DNA of 62,434 nt from NCBI GenBank assembly GCA_021299735.1, contig JAJTEM010000021.1:1-62434 (forward strand). The letters are read 5' to 3'. The notes under the pieces are model-generated. The model had not been told where the DNA came from. It saw only the letters and a program-made list of their open reading frames with translations, and made no database searches. Shown here piece after piece: positions 53,951 to 62,316 of this stretch. Position 1 is the stretch's first letter; each line of letters begins with the position of its first letter. Source of the stretch: Burkholderiales bacterium (GTDB taxonomy: Bacteria; Pseudomonadota; Gammaproteobacteria; Burkholderiales; Burkholderiaceae_B). The translations under genes and the position numbers were made by a program.

Positions 53951-54358
53951 ATGCGCATTGGTCAGTTGGCGCAGTTGGTAGGGGTCGAAACACAGACGAT
54001 CCGCTTCTATGAACAGCAGGGCTTGTTGCCGCCGCCTGATCGGAAGGACAACGGTTACCGTGTCTATACCGAGAAGCATGGTGAGGGGCTGGCCTTCATC
54101 CGTCGCTGCAGAATCCTGGGCCTGTCACTGGCTGAGATTCACGAACTACAGAGCTATCAGGACGACCCTCATCAGCCTTGTACCGCCGTCAACGCCTTGC
54201 TCGATGATCACATCTCTCATGTGCGGTCGCAGATAACCGCTCTGCAAGCGCTTGAGAAACAACTCGTTTCACTGAGAGCGAGTTGCAACGATGACCGGGA
54301 AGTTGAGGCGTGTGGGGTTCTTGCTGGAATTAGCGAAGGAAACATGCACCAGCAGTAG
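53951..54358 (+). CDS. MerR-family regulator, CadR/PbrR-like
   Basis: This 135-residue activator starts MRIGQLAQLVGVETQTIRFYEQQGLLP, a typical MerR DNA-binding domain, behind GAGGAGG. It has the metal-site cysteines of the CadR/PbrR branch: PCTAV, SCNDD and ACGV. It should bind the spacer of the divergent CDF promoter and activate it on sensing a divalent soft metal. Which metal (Cd, Pb, Zn) is not decidable. It is a passenger of the ISPpu12-like element. Confidence 0.9.
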   Translation: MRIGQLAQLVGVETQTIRFYEQQGLLPPPDRKDNGYRVYTEKHGEGLAFIRRCRILGLSLAEIHELQSYQDDPHQPCTAVNALLDDHISHVRSQITALQALEKQLVSLRASCNDDREVEACGVLAGISEGNMHQQ

Positions 54359-54452
54359 GTGAAGCATCAACCAGATAATCCGATGAGATGCCGGTCTGTC
54401 TCACTCTCATGCAAAGGTAAGATCAACCATTTAATCCGCTTACCCTTTTATA

Positions 54453-54782
54453 TTAGATCTTTGGCTGAAGCATGATCACAGCCATTCCCGCCAAGGCTAG
54501 GCCTGCTCCTGCAATATCCCACCGAGTCAAATTGATACCTTCAACCCAGTAAAGCCACAGCAAAGCCACCGTAATGTACATGCCGCCATAGGCGGCATAC
54601 GTGCGGCCAGCAGCCGAGGGGTGCAAAGTAAGCAGCCAAGCAAATAAAACCAGAAACCCGATGGCCGGGAGCCACAACCATGGGGACTTGTCTTGCTTCA
54701 ATACAAGCCAGGGCAAATAACAACCCAAAATTTCAGACAGGGCTGTAACTGCAAACAATGCGGAAAATTTGATCAGCTCCAT
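54453..54782 (-). CDS. YnfA family (UPF0060) membrane protein
   Basis: This 109-residue protein with four membrane spans matches YnfA: the [12 protein letters not shown] and LLWLYWVEG segments and a PSAAGR turn are typical. The small-multidrug-resistance-like fold suggests a transporter, but substrates are not settled. It is the last gene of the czc-type operon, and its stop is 8 bases from the right end of the ISPpu12-like element. Confidence 0.9.
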   Translation of the reverse strand: MELIKFSALFAVTALSEILGCYLPWLVLKQDKSPWLWLPAIGFLVLFAWLLTLHPSAAGRTYAAYGGMYITVALLWLYWVEGINLTRWDIAGAGLALAGMAVIMLQPKI

Positions 54783-54791
54783 TTTCCAAAC

Positions 54792-55184
54792 TCAGTTAGC
54801 TTTAAATCGGACTGTAGCTTTCTTCTTGTTGGCCAACTCCACAGTGGCCACAGCAGTATAGGCAGCTCCCTTCAAGTCAACACCCTCACCCGACAGCAGC
54901 GCACCCTGACCCGCCAATGTTCTTTCCATTTTTTGGCCCGCCACTAAGAACACCACTTTGGCCTTGGCTTTGCTCAAGTCCATCACCTTGCCGTGATCAA
55001 ATGCGTGCAGTTGAACATTTTCCGGTTTCACTACCAATTCATACTCAATGTGGTTGGATTCAACCACAACACCTCCATGCTTGGATTCGAGCCTATGCTC
55101 ATCTTTCACCTGAGCACTGGCTAGACCTGAATTCAAGGCCAAAGCAAAGCCAATTGCTGCGGTCAGTAGTTTGATCGACTTCAT
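54792..55184 (-). CDS. Periplasmic accessory protein of the czc-like operon
   Basis: This 130-residue protein starts at ATG 55184 behind AAGGAGA with a signal peptide (MKSIKLLTAAIGFALALN). The mature protein has SKHGGVVVESNHIEYELV, conserved in small proteins next to heavy-metal RND operons, and a beta-rich body. It may bind metal through its His residues. Its name in other genomes is hypothetical. Confidence 0.7.
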   Translation of the reverse strand: MKSIKLLTAAIGFALALNSGLASAQVKDEHRLESKHGGVVVESNHIEYELVVKPENVQLHAFDHGKVMDLSKAKAKVVFLVAGQKMERTLAGQGALLSGEGVDLKGAAYTAVATVELANKKKATVRFKAN

Positions 55185-55209
55185 ATTCGTTCTCCTTTTT
55201 TTAAATAAA

Positions 55210-58200
55210 TCACAATGCTTGCGAATCAGATTGCTCCATAAGCCTCTCGGCATCCTCGCGGCCAAACACCCAAAACAATGCCGGAGTTAAGAAGGTATCC
55301 AGCAAGGTTGAGCTGATGAGGCCAGCAAAAATCACAACTGCCACTGGATGCAAGATTTCAGTACCCGGTCGCTCGGCTTCAAACAGCAGTGGCGCTAAGG
55401 CAAATGCAGTGACCAATGCCGTCATTAAGACTGGACTCAATCGTTCCATAGAGCCACGCACAATCATGGACTGCGTAAATTTCTCGTGTTCAAACCGCAT
55501 CAAGTTGATGTAGTGACTGACTTTCAAAATGCCGTTGCGAACTGAAATGCCTGCCAGAGTAATGAAGCCGATGAGTGCTGCCACTGACAAAGGTTGCCCG
55601 GATAGCCATAATCCTAGAACCGCCCCAACCATGGCCAATGGAATGTTGCCCATGATGATGACCGACAGGCGCACCGACTGGTAACGGCTGTAAAGGACTG
55701 CGAACATCAACACTAACGAAATGATCGAAAGAAAACCGACCAAACGTGTTGCTTCTTCTTGTGCCTCGAACTGTCCGCCCAAGGTGATGAAATAGCCTTC
55801 CGGCAAATCAGTGTTCGCAACTGTGGCGCGAATGTCTTCAACCACTTCAGAAAGTGCTCTTCCCTGCGCATTGGCTGAGATTACAATTCTGCGCTTTCCA
55901 TCATCACGACTAATCTGATTGGGCCCATCACTGTCTTCGATGTCCGCCAAAACAGACAGCGGAACTGCACCCAAAGGTGTTGGTATCAGCAGGGTCTTGA
56001 GTTGCTCCAAACTGCGGTCTTTCTCAGCCAGTTTTAAGACCAGGGCAAAACGCCGGTTGCCTTCAACTACCTGAGTGATTTTCTCGCCTTCAATCAAAGC
56101 CTGTAGAGAATGCAAAACTTCCGATGAAGACACGCCATACCGGGATGCCGCGTCGTAGTTAATCCGCACTTTGATCTCTGGTGCGAGCACCTGTTTCTCG
56201 ACCTCAAGGTCAACCAGTCCATCAATTGTTGATAGCTCTGCACGCAGCGTTTCCGCAGTGCCTCGCAAAGTATCCAAGTCTTCCCCGAACACTTTGATCG
56301 CGATTTGGGAACGCACACCTGAGAGCATGTGGTCAATTCGATGGGAGATTGGCTGCCCCACTGCAATGGCCGCCGGTAAGTTCTGTAGTCGTTCGCGTAT
56401 TTCAGCTTGTAACTCCGCCATGGGGCGTGTCATGTCACCGGCAGGAATCAATCCCAGATCAAGTTCTGACACATGCACACCTTCAGCATGTTCATCCAGC
56501 TCGGCCCGTCCACTGCGTCGCCCAATGTGCGTAATTTCTGGAATGTCTTTGAGCAATACTTCCGCTTGAGAGGCCAATTTGGAGGATTCCTCCAAAGTGA
56601 CACCAGGGTTCAGCCTCATCCCGATCAACAAGGTGCCCTCATTGAAGGGGGGAAGGAATGTTTTTGCAAAGAATGGTACGGATGCGCCCGCAAGGATCAC
56701 CGCAATTACACCCGCCCAAATTGCAGCTTTGGGGTTGGCGAGTACTCGAGCCAAACTGATCTGATACTTGGATTTTAACCAAGCCAACACGCGCGTATCA
56801 CCGTGATCCAAGTCTTTGATACTCGGCAACAGGTAATACGACAACACTGGCGTCACTGTGACCGAAACCACCAGCGATGCGAGGGTGGACACGATGAATG
56901 CGATACCCAAAGGCACAAACAACTTGCCTTCAATTCCAGGCAAGGCGAACAAGGGGATGAACACCAACACAATAATCACAGTGGCGTACACAATGCCCGT
57001 TCGCACCTCAAGCGATGCTTTGCGCACTAGGCCAACCAGATCGAACGGCGCGCCTGGATGTTTGGCCCGCTGCTCTTTCAAACGGCGAAGAATGTTTTCT
57101 ACATCGACCACGGCATCGTCGACCAATCCACCAATGGCTATGGCCAACCCACCCAGCGTCATGGTGTTGATAGAAAGCCCAAAGTACTTAAACACCAAGG
57201 CTGTGATGAAAATAGACACGGGGATGGCAACCAGTGCGATCACGGTTGGGCGAATCGTACCCAAAAAGAAAAACAGCACGGCAGCCACAAATATCGAGGC
57301 GCCAATTAGCTTTCCCTGCAAGGTAGAAATTGAGGCTTCAATGAAACTAGCCTGCCTAAAAGTCACACGCGGTGTTTCCATTCCGGTGGGCAAGCTGCTG
57401 CCCATGGAAACAAGGGCTTCTTCAATCATTTTGGTTAAGGCAATGGTGTCGGCGCTTGGCTGCTTTTGTACACCCAAAATCACAGCGGGTTTGCCTTCAA
57501 AACCAGCATCTCCCCGCTTTACTGCCGCAGCAAAATCTACCTTGGCGACTTGCTTAAGTAACACAGGCAAACCATCTTTTGAACCCACGGCCACCTTGCT
57601 AAGGTCCTCCAAAGAGGACGTTCTTCCAAGATTTCGAATCAAGTACTCACGGCCATTGAGTGCCAAAAATCCACCTGATGTGTTGGACGCAAAACCGCTC
57701 AAGGCCTGCTGCAGATCCTCAATCGTAATGCCCAAACTAACCATCCTTTGTAAATCTGGTTGAACCTGAAACTGGCGTACTTCACCACCAATCGGGATTA
57801 CCTGAGCCACTCCTTGAATGGACAATAACCGTGGTCGAAGCACCCAATCTGCGTATTCGCGTACTTGCATTGGTGTGGTCTTGCTCGGATCAATCGGTAT
57901 GGCGATTTGCATGATTTCGCCCATGATCGAACTAACTGGCCCCATCACTGGTGCCACGCCAGCAGGAATCGATTCTTCCAAGCTGGAAAGCCGTTCCGAC
58001 ACCATTTGACGTGCCCGATAAATCTCAGTGTCCCAATTGAAAGTCACGTAAATGAAGGATAGCCCCGCACTGGAGACCGAGCGAATTACTTCCACACCCG
58101 GAAGGCCATTTAAGGCTGTCTCCAAGGGAAATGTAATTAGTTGTTCTACTTCTTCTGAGGCCATTCCACCGGCTTCAGTAATGACGGTCACCGTTGGTTT

Positions 58201-58329
58201 GTTCAGATCAGGGAATACATCGACAGGTGTTTTGGTCAGCGTATAGGCCCCATACACAGTCAAAATAAGCGCGCCGAGCAGTACAAGCAGCCGATTTTTC
58301 AGGCTACTGTCCAATAACATTTGAAACAT
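55210..58329 (-). CDS. czcA: CzcA-type heavy-metal RND efflux permease
   Basis: This 1039-residue proton-driven pump of the HME-RND family has the expected 12 spans and two periplasmic loops. Its TM4 segment AIGGLVDDAVVDVENILRR is of a type different from the CusA signature in the first operon, supporting divalent or other metal substrates (Zn, Co, Cd, Ni) over Cu(I)/Ag(I). It starts MFQMLLDSSLKNRLLVLL. It is third in the minus-strand order CzcC, small protein, CzcB, CzcA. The gene symbol is a class name only. Confidence 0.88.
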   Translation of the reverse strand: MFQMLLDSSLKNRLLVLLGALILTVYGAYTLTKTPVDVFPDLNKPTVTVITEAGGMASEEVEQLITFPLETALNGLPGVEVIRSVSSAGLSFIYVTFNWDTEIYRARQMVSERLSSLEESIPAGVAPVMGPVSSIMGEIMQIAIPIDPSKTTPMQVREYADWVLRPRLLSIQGVAQVIPIGGEVRQFQVQPDLQRMVSLGITIEDLQQALSGFASNTSGGFLALNGREYLIRNLGRTSSLEDLSKVAVGSKDGLPVLLKQVAKVDFAAAVKRGDAGFEGKPAVILGVQKQPSADTIALTKMIEEALVSMGSSLPTGMETPRVTFRQASFIEASISTLQGKLIGASIFVAAVLFFFLGTIRPTVIALVAIPVSIFITALVFKYFGLSINTMTLGGLAIAIGGLVDDAVVDVENILRRLKEQRAKHPGAPFDLVGLVRKASLEVRTGIVYATVIIVLVFIPLFALPGIEGKLFVPLGIAFIVSTLASLVVSVTVTPVLSYYLLPSIKDLDHGDTRVLAWLKSKYQISLARVLANPKAAIWAGVIAVILAGASVPFFAKTFLPPFNEGTLLIGMRLNPGVTLEESSKLASQAEVLLKDIPEITHIGRRSGRAELDEHAEGVHVSELDLGLIPAGDMTRPMAELQAEIRERLQNLPAAIAVGQPISHRIDHMLSGVRSQIAIKVFGEDLDTLRGTAETLRAELSTIDGLVDLEVEKQVLAPEIKVRINYDAASRYGVSSSEVLHSLQALIEGEKITQVVEGNRRFALVLKLAEKDRSLEQLKTLLIPTPLGAVPLSVLADIEDSDGPNQISRDDGKRRIVISANAQGRALSEVVEDIRATVANTDLPEGYFITLGGQFEAQEEATRLVGFLSIISLVLMFAVLYSRYQSVRLSVIIMGNIPLAMVGAVLGLWLSGQPLSVAALIGFITLAGISVRNGILKVSHYINLMRFEHEKFTQSMIVRGSMERLSPVLMTALVTAFALAPLLFEAERPGTEILHPVAVVIFAGLISSTLLDTFLTPALFWVFGREDAERLMEQSDSQAL

Positions 58330-58341
58330 ATCGACGCCCCC

Positions 58342-59454
58342 TTATCGAACCTGGTTGACCAAGGTCGAGCCTTGAACCACCACGCGTTCATCACCGGAAA
58401 GGCCACTTCGAACCAGTACATCCACCCCGTTTAGTGGTTCTGTCAAAACCACCTTGGGTTCGAACAATTCAGGCTCTTTTTTAACCCAAACAATGGTTTG
58501 ATTGGAGGAGTTTTTAACCACCGCAGCACTGGGAATTGCGATACCGTCCACTTGGTCTGTGAGCTCTCCATACACCTTCAAAAGCTGGCCTGTCGGAAAG
58601 CGTATTCCCTCCACGTCGCGGGCTTCAAATACCAAAGACAGCGACTGATTTCTCACGCTACTGGCTGCGCCCACATAGTTCAGTTTCAAGGTTTTATCAC
58701 CTGCACGAATCTGAGCTGAGGAGAACTGGGGAACCGCGTTGGGCTCAAACCAGGTGGTCTCAACACGAACCACTGTCGGGTTCACAATTTCAAACAGTAC
58801 GTCGCCTTCAGAAAATACTTTGCCAGACACAGCGGCAGTCGATGCGACAGTGCCTGCTGTTGGAGCTTTTAGTTCCTCTCGGGAATTTATTCCGCCAGAC
58901 AAGGCCGACACTTGACGAGATAAACTTTGAACCTGAGCCTGGGTTGCCTCGATCTCTTTCCTGGGTACGGTGTCCGCAAGTAAGGTGAGCCTTCCCAGCC
59001 TTTGTTTGGCCAACATAAGCTCTGAATTTAGTTGTGCGATTTGGGCTTGCTGACTACTTCGTTCGAGTGGTGCTTGATGCATATGCACGTAGCCTAAAAC
59101 CTGCCCTTTTTTGACTTGTTCACCTAAGCGCGGAACGCCTGAGCCAGCGGGCACGAAATGGCCCCCCAAGATTGTTTGCACCACCCCACCCGATTGAGGA
59201 TCCAGTGACACTTGACCGTTCATTTCAATCACCTTGGCCTGGGGTTTTACTTGAACGGCTTGTGTTCGCAAGTTCAACTGGCGCTGCGCAGGTTTTGGCA
59301 GGAACACCTCACCGGTGGCTAGTCGCTTAGGGCCATCGCCCGTGCTCGCAACGGGTGCTTCGTCACCATGATCGTGTCCAGGGCCCGCGTACAAAGGAAG
59401 CGGCACTAAGATGCTGAATGCCAACACAGAGAAAACAAACTGCTTTTTCAACAT
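58342..59454 (-). CDS. czcB: CzcB-type RND adaptor protein
   Basis: This 370-residue periplasmic adaptor starts at ATG 59454 (GGAG 10 bases upstream) with a signal peptide. The mature N-terminus is YAGPGHDHGDEAPVA, a His/Asp-rich metal-binding tail, shared exactly with the neighbouring protein. A membrane-fusion body follows, with lipoyl-like and beta-barrel domains (about 65-360) and a coiled coil at 135-190. Confidence 0.88.
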   Translation of the reverse strand: MLKKQFVFSVLAFSILVPLPLYAGPGHDHGDEAPVASTGDGPKRLATGEVFLPKPAQRQLNLRTQAVQVKPQAKVIEMNGQVSLDPQSGGVVQTILGGHFVPAGSGVPRLGEQVKKGQVLGYVHMHQAPLERSSQQAQIAQLNSELMLAKQRLGRLTLLADTVPRKEIEATQAQVQSLSRQVSALSGGINSREELKAPTAGTVASTAAVSGKVFSEGDVLFEIVNPTVVRVETTWFEPNAVPQFSSAQIRAGDKTLKLNYVGAASSVRNQSLSLVFEARDVEGIRFPTGQLLKVYGELTDQVDGIAIPSAAVVKNSSNQTIVWVKKEPELFEPKVVLTEPLNGVDVLVRSGLSGDERVVVQGSTLVNQVR

Positions 59455-59456
59455 GA

Positions 59457-60011
59457 TTATTTGTCTCCTTTGGACTTCAATCGCACATATCCGATGACGA
59501 GCAAGGCGAGAATGAATAATCCACCAATCCCGTATAAGACTATCTCCCAAAGACGTGACTGCACTTCTTCAACACTATCGAGGTCATCGTGGTGACCAAC
59601 AATCAGATCCCCAGCCAAAAGGTCAATATCTACGCCCGCAGATACAGTCATACTTACAGCCACTGTCCCATCCTCGATCCCCTCGGGTAACTGGGCATCA
59701 AATTCGCCTTCGTCGTGCAATTCAACGGGCACTTGTTGACCGTTCAGCTCCAGTTCCAACTTGGCGTTTTGCACGGGAGCATTGGTGGCTGCATGGTCAA
59801 TGTAAATTTCCAGCATGCGACCTTTCAAAATGCCGACCGCCTCAAATAATTCCGATTCCATCACCACGCGGGGCGACGCTTCACCAGCAGCAACAGGTGC
59901 TTCATCTCCGTGGTCGTGACCCGGACCTGCGTAAGTTGTCGCAGAGAAGAGAATCGAGCTAGTTAGCACTGCAGCTGACAAAATATTTGTCAAAAATTTA
60001 TTTTGTTTCAT
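59457..60011 (-). CDS. Exported membrane-anchored protein sharing the CzcB N-terminus
   Basis: This 184-residue protein has a signal peptide, then YAGPGHDHGDEAPVA, identical to the mature start of its neighbour CzcB. A beta-rich periplasmic domain follows (about 45-150) and a C-terminal membrane span (about 155-177) ends in a basic tail (RLKSKGDK). Start ATG 60011 is chosen for the signal peptide; ATG 60035 is possible. I know no named family for it. It may deliver or receive metal beside the pump. Confidence 0.7.
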   Translation of the reverse strand: MKQNKFLTNILSAAVLTSSILFSATTYAGPGHDHGDEAPVAAGEASPRVVMESELFEAVGILKGRMLEIYIDHAATNAPVQNAKLELELNGQQVPVELHDEGEFDAQLPEGIEDGTVAVSMTVSAGVDIDLLAGDLIVGHHDDLDSVEEVQSRLWEIVLYGIGGLFILALLVIGYVRLKSKGDK

Positions 60012-60031
60012 GAAGTTGATCTCAATATTGT

Positions 60032-61279
60032 TCATGGTAGAAGTCCCAGGGCCTGTTTGTAGGCAGAAACTTTTGCGGCATATTCGATGGCAGATTTCCG
60101 GGCCAGCTTATCGGCCTCAAAGGCCTTCTGTTCGGCAAGAAGCAAGCTGGGCAAATCGGTTTCACCCAGATCAAATGACTTTTTGTAGAGTTCGAAAGTC
60201 TTTGCCGCCAGCTTGGCCTGCTCTTGCGCAGAGGTCCTGAGTTGGGCAAACATATCCAAATTACTTTCAGCGGCGCGACCAAGGACGATTACCTGCCGCT
60301 GGGTTTTTGTCAGTGCGGCTTGGGCTGCAATGCTTTCACTTTCTGCCTGCAACACCCGGCTTTGATATTCCGAAACGTTGCCCAGCGGAATTCTTGTTGA
60401 AACTACCAACGACTTTTCGCTGGCTGACGAGAAAGCGCCCCGGTCGCTGATGATGGCCAGACCGACCTCTGGGTTAGCTCTTTCCTGCGTTTCTACCAAG
60501 GCCCTTTGTTGTTGCTGTGCCAACAACTGAAGCTGGGCAAACTTGATCGCGGGGTGATCAAGCGGTTTCAAACCATTAGGAATGTCGGTGCTCTCAGTTT
60601 GAATTCTTGAAAGCATTGAGACCGGCAAACCGATGGTGGCTGAATAATCAGCACTGACATCACCCAGCACGCTTTGGGCACGGAGCAATTCACCACGGGA
60701 TTGTTCATACAATGCGGATGCTTGATAAAGATCGGTTTGAGCCAAATCACCGGCCTTGACCCGTTTTTCAACATCGATCATCAATTCTTTGGCTGTTTTT
60801 AATCGCGTTTGTGCTATTTCAGCATCGAGATTCGCGGACAAGGTATTCCAAACTGTTTGCCGAACCAGGCCAGCGAGCTCCAATTTCTTTTGTTCGAGCT
60901 GCAACTGCGCCAATTCAATTTCAGTGTCCCGTAGGGATTGGGTGCGTGACCTCTCGTTCCAATTCCAGATCGGTGCGGACACTCCTAGCTCGATTTCTCT
61001 CAACCCTTGATTGTTGTAGTTCCGGTCGGATCGATACGATCCTTCCAGAGAAAGCGGTTGCGCTGTTAGGGAATTAGCAGCATTCCGTCTTGATTGAAAT
61101 GCTTCAATGCGCTTGAATGCGGACTGAACTTCAGGGTCGATGCTCAATGCTGATTCAAAGGCATCTTGAACGGTTAATTCGGTTTCCACTGGCATGGACT
61201 GTTGCGCAAACGCAGGTGTAGATGCGTTAAACAACAATATGGCCAGGCAAGTGGACACCACGCGATGTGGTGAATACAT
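60032..61279 (-). CDS. czcC: CzcC-type outer-membrane efflux protein (TolC family)
   Basis: This 415-residue protein begins MYSPHRVVSTCLAILLF at ATG 61279 with GGAG 10 bases upstream, has a signal peptide (cleavage near AFAQQ) and outer-membrane efflux repeats of long coiled helices. It forms the outer-membrane channel for the CzcBA-type pump. Confidence 0.87.
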   Translation of the reverse strand: MYSPHRVVSTCLAILLFNASTPAFAQQSMPVETELTVQDAFESALSIDPEVQSAFKRIEAFQSRRNAANSLTAQPLSLEGSYRSDRNYNNQGLREIELGVSAPIWNWNERSRTQSLRDTEIELAQLQLEQKKLELAGLVRQTVWNTLSANLDAEIAQTRLKTAKELMIDVEKRVKAGDLAQTDLYQASALYEQSRGELLRAQSVLGDVSADYSATIGLPVSMLSRIQTESTDIPNGLKPLDHPAIKFAQLQLLAQQQQRALVETQERANPEVGLAIISDRGAFSSASEKSLVVSTRIPLGNVSEYQSRVLQAESESIAAQAALTKTQRQVIVLGRAAESNLDMFAQLRTSAQEQAKLAAKTFELYKKSFDLGETDLPSLLLAEQKAFEADKLARKSAIEYAAKVSAYKQALGLLP

Positions 61280-61363
61280 GAGTAATTTCTCCAAACAAAA
61301 TGGATGAACCGCCCTTCTCTGTCTGCACAAGCAGCATCAAAGGGTTGCTAATTCAAGTTTTGT

Positions 61364-61711
61364 TTAGACCCACTTAGGGCGTTCTATGCGATTGGAGGAA
61401 AAGGATTGAAAGCCGTTGGACCGCTCATAAGCTTGATCCAAGACATGTGGAAGCATTGCAAAAGTCAATAGGTGAGGTAAAACACTGACATTGTGGGCAT
61501 GGCAGTGGTGATGATCACCATCACAGGCATGATCTTGCTTGTTTTCCGCAGGGTGATTCTCAGCGTGGTGCTCATGCCAACCCTGGGAATGCAACACCGT
61601 TTCGATGACGGACTCGTGTTCGGCACCATTACCCTCATAGGTTTCCGCCGCTGCAAGTACTGCTTGCAGCGGAAGGAAGACCATAAGGAAAATGAGACAG
61701 AATTTTTTCAT
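61364..61711 (-). CDS. Small His-rich secreted protein (CzcI-like)
   Basis: This 115-residue protein starts MKKFCLIFLMVFLPLQAVLA, a signal peptide, and its mature part is dense in His: QGWHEHHAENHPAENK and GDHHHCHAHN. It resembles CzcI-type regulators/binders placed before czcC in other operons. It likely buffers Zn/Co/Cd in the periplasm or modulates expression. Confidence 0.7.
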   Translation of the reverse strand: MKKFCLIFLMVFLPLQAVLAAAETYEGNGAEHESVIETVLHSQGWHEHHAENHPAENKQDHACDGDHHHCHAHNVSVLPHLLTFAMLPHVLDQAYERSNGFQSFSSNRIERPKWV

Positions 61712-61724
61712 GACACTAAGAGTA

Positions 61725-62279
61725 TCACACCTTGGTTTGGTTCAATTCTTGTCGTGCTTGCCGGATTATCGTTTTGGCTGCTGTGATGCCCAAAATCGCC
61801 ATCAACACCGCTACCGCCAAATCAGGCCATGCACTGCCGGTCCAGGCAACCAAGCCGGCGGCTACAACTACGGCTACGTTTCCAATGGCGTCGTTGCGGC
61901 TGCAAAGCCACACTGATTGCATGTTCGAGTCGCCTTCACGCCATTTGTAAAGCATCAAAGCGACAGCCACATTGGCAGTAAGCGCCAATACTGCTACCAC
62001 GCCCATAGTTAGAGGTTCAGGTATTTGTCCTGTCCAGAGGCGATATGCGGTGAAGGCCAAAACACCGATACCGAAAACTCCCAGCGTTGCGCCCTTGACC
62101 AAAGCTGCTTTAGCTCGCACAGACAATGCCATGCCCAATACAAAAAGGGAGATAGCGTAGTTTGCAGCATCGCCAAAAAAATCAAGCGAATCGGCCAACA
62201 GGGAAACAGATCCTGCTTTCAATCCTGACGCTACCTCAACAATGAACATACCCAAATTGACAATCAAGGCCACCCACAA
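61725..62279 (-). pseudogene. CDF cation transporter, N-terminus removed by an IS
   Basis: The remaining 184 residues contain the CDF core: LLADSLDFFGDAANYAISLF with the Asp ligands, and SRNDAIGNVAVVVAAGLVAWTG. The frame is open upstream to about 62316 (codons reading PAKTVSSTYKKVLW), but that part has no ATG and runs into insertion-sequence DNA. Only TTG 62279 could start it. The missing part would hold the cytoplasmic His-rich tail of such proteins. The six-span core may be intact, so function is possible but doubtful. Confidence 0.75.
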
Positions 62280-62316
62280 TACTTTTTTGTACGTTGATGA
62301 AACCGTTTTGGCAGGC

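Larger units (their letters stand above)
51121..54445. mobile_element. ISPpu12-like ISL3-family element with passenger genes
   Basis: The order tnpA, lspA, CDF transporter (all minus) and divergent merR (plus) is that of ISPpu12, the roughly 3.4-kb element known from TOL plasmid pWW0. The limits are approximate. The right end has a repeat ATCAACCA..TAATCCG.TTACCC (54422-54445), whose reverse complement shares the core ATGGTTGAT with 51136-51144 at the left, but the outer bases of the two ends differ and no 8-bp target duplication was found. Base usage in tnpA is more G+C-rich than its neighbours. Confidence 0.75.

Noticed and set aside
56858..57763. A long plus-strand frame opposite czcA
   Set aside because: It is Thr/Pro/Ser-rich, antisense to the RND permease and has no ribosome site.
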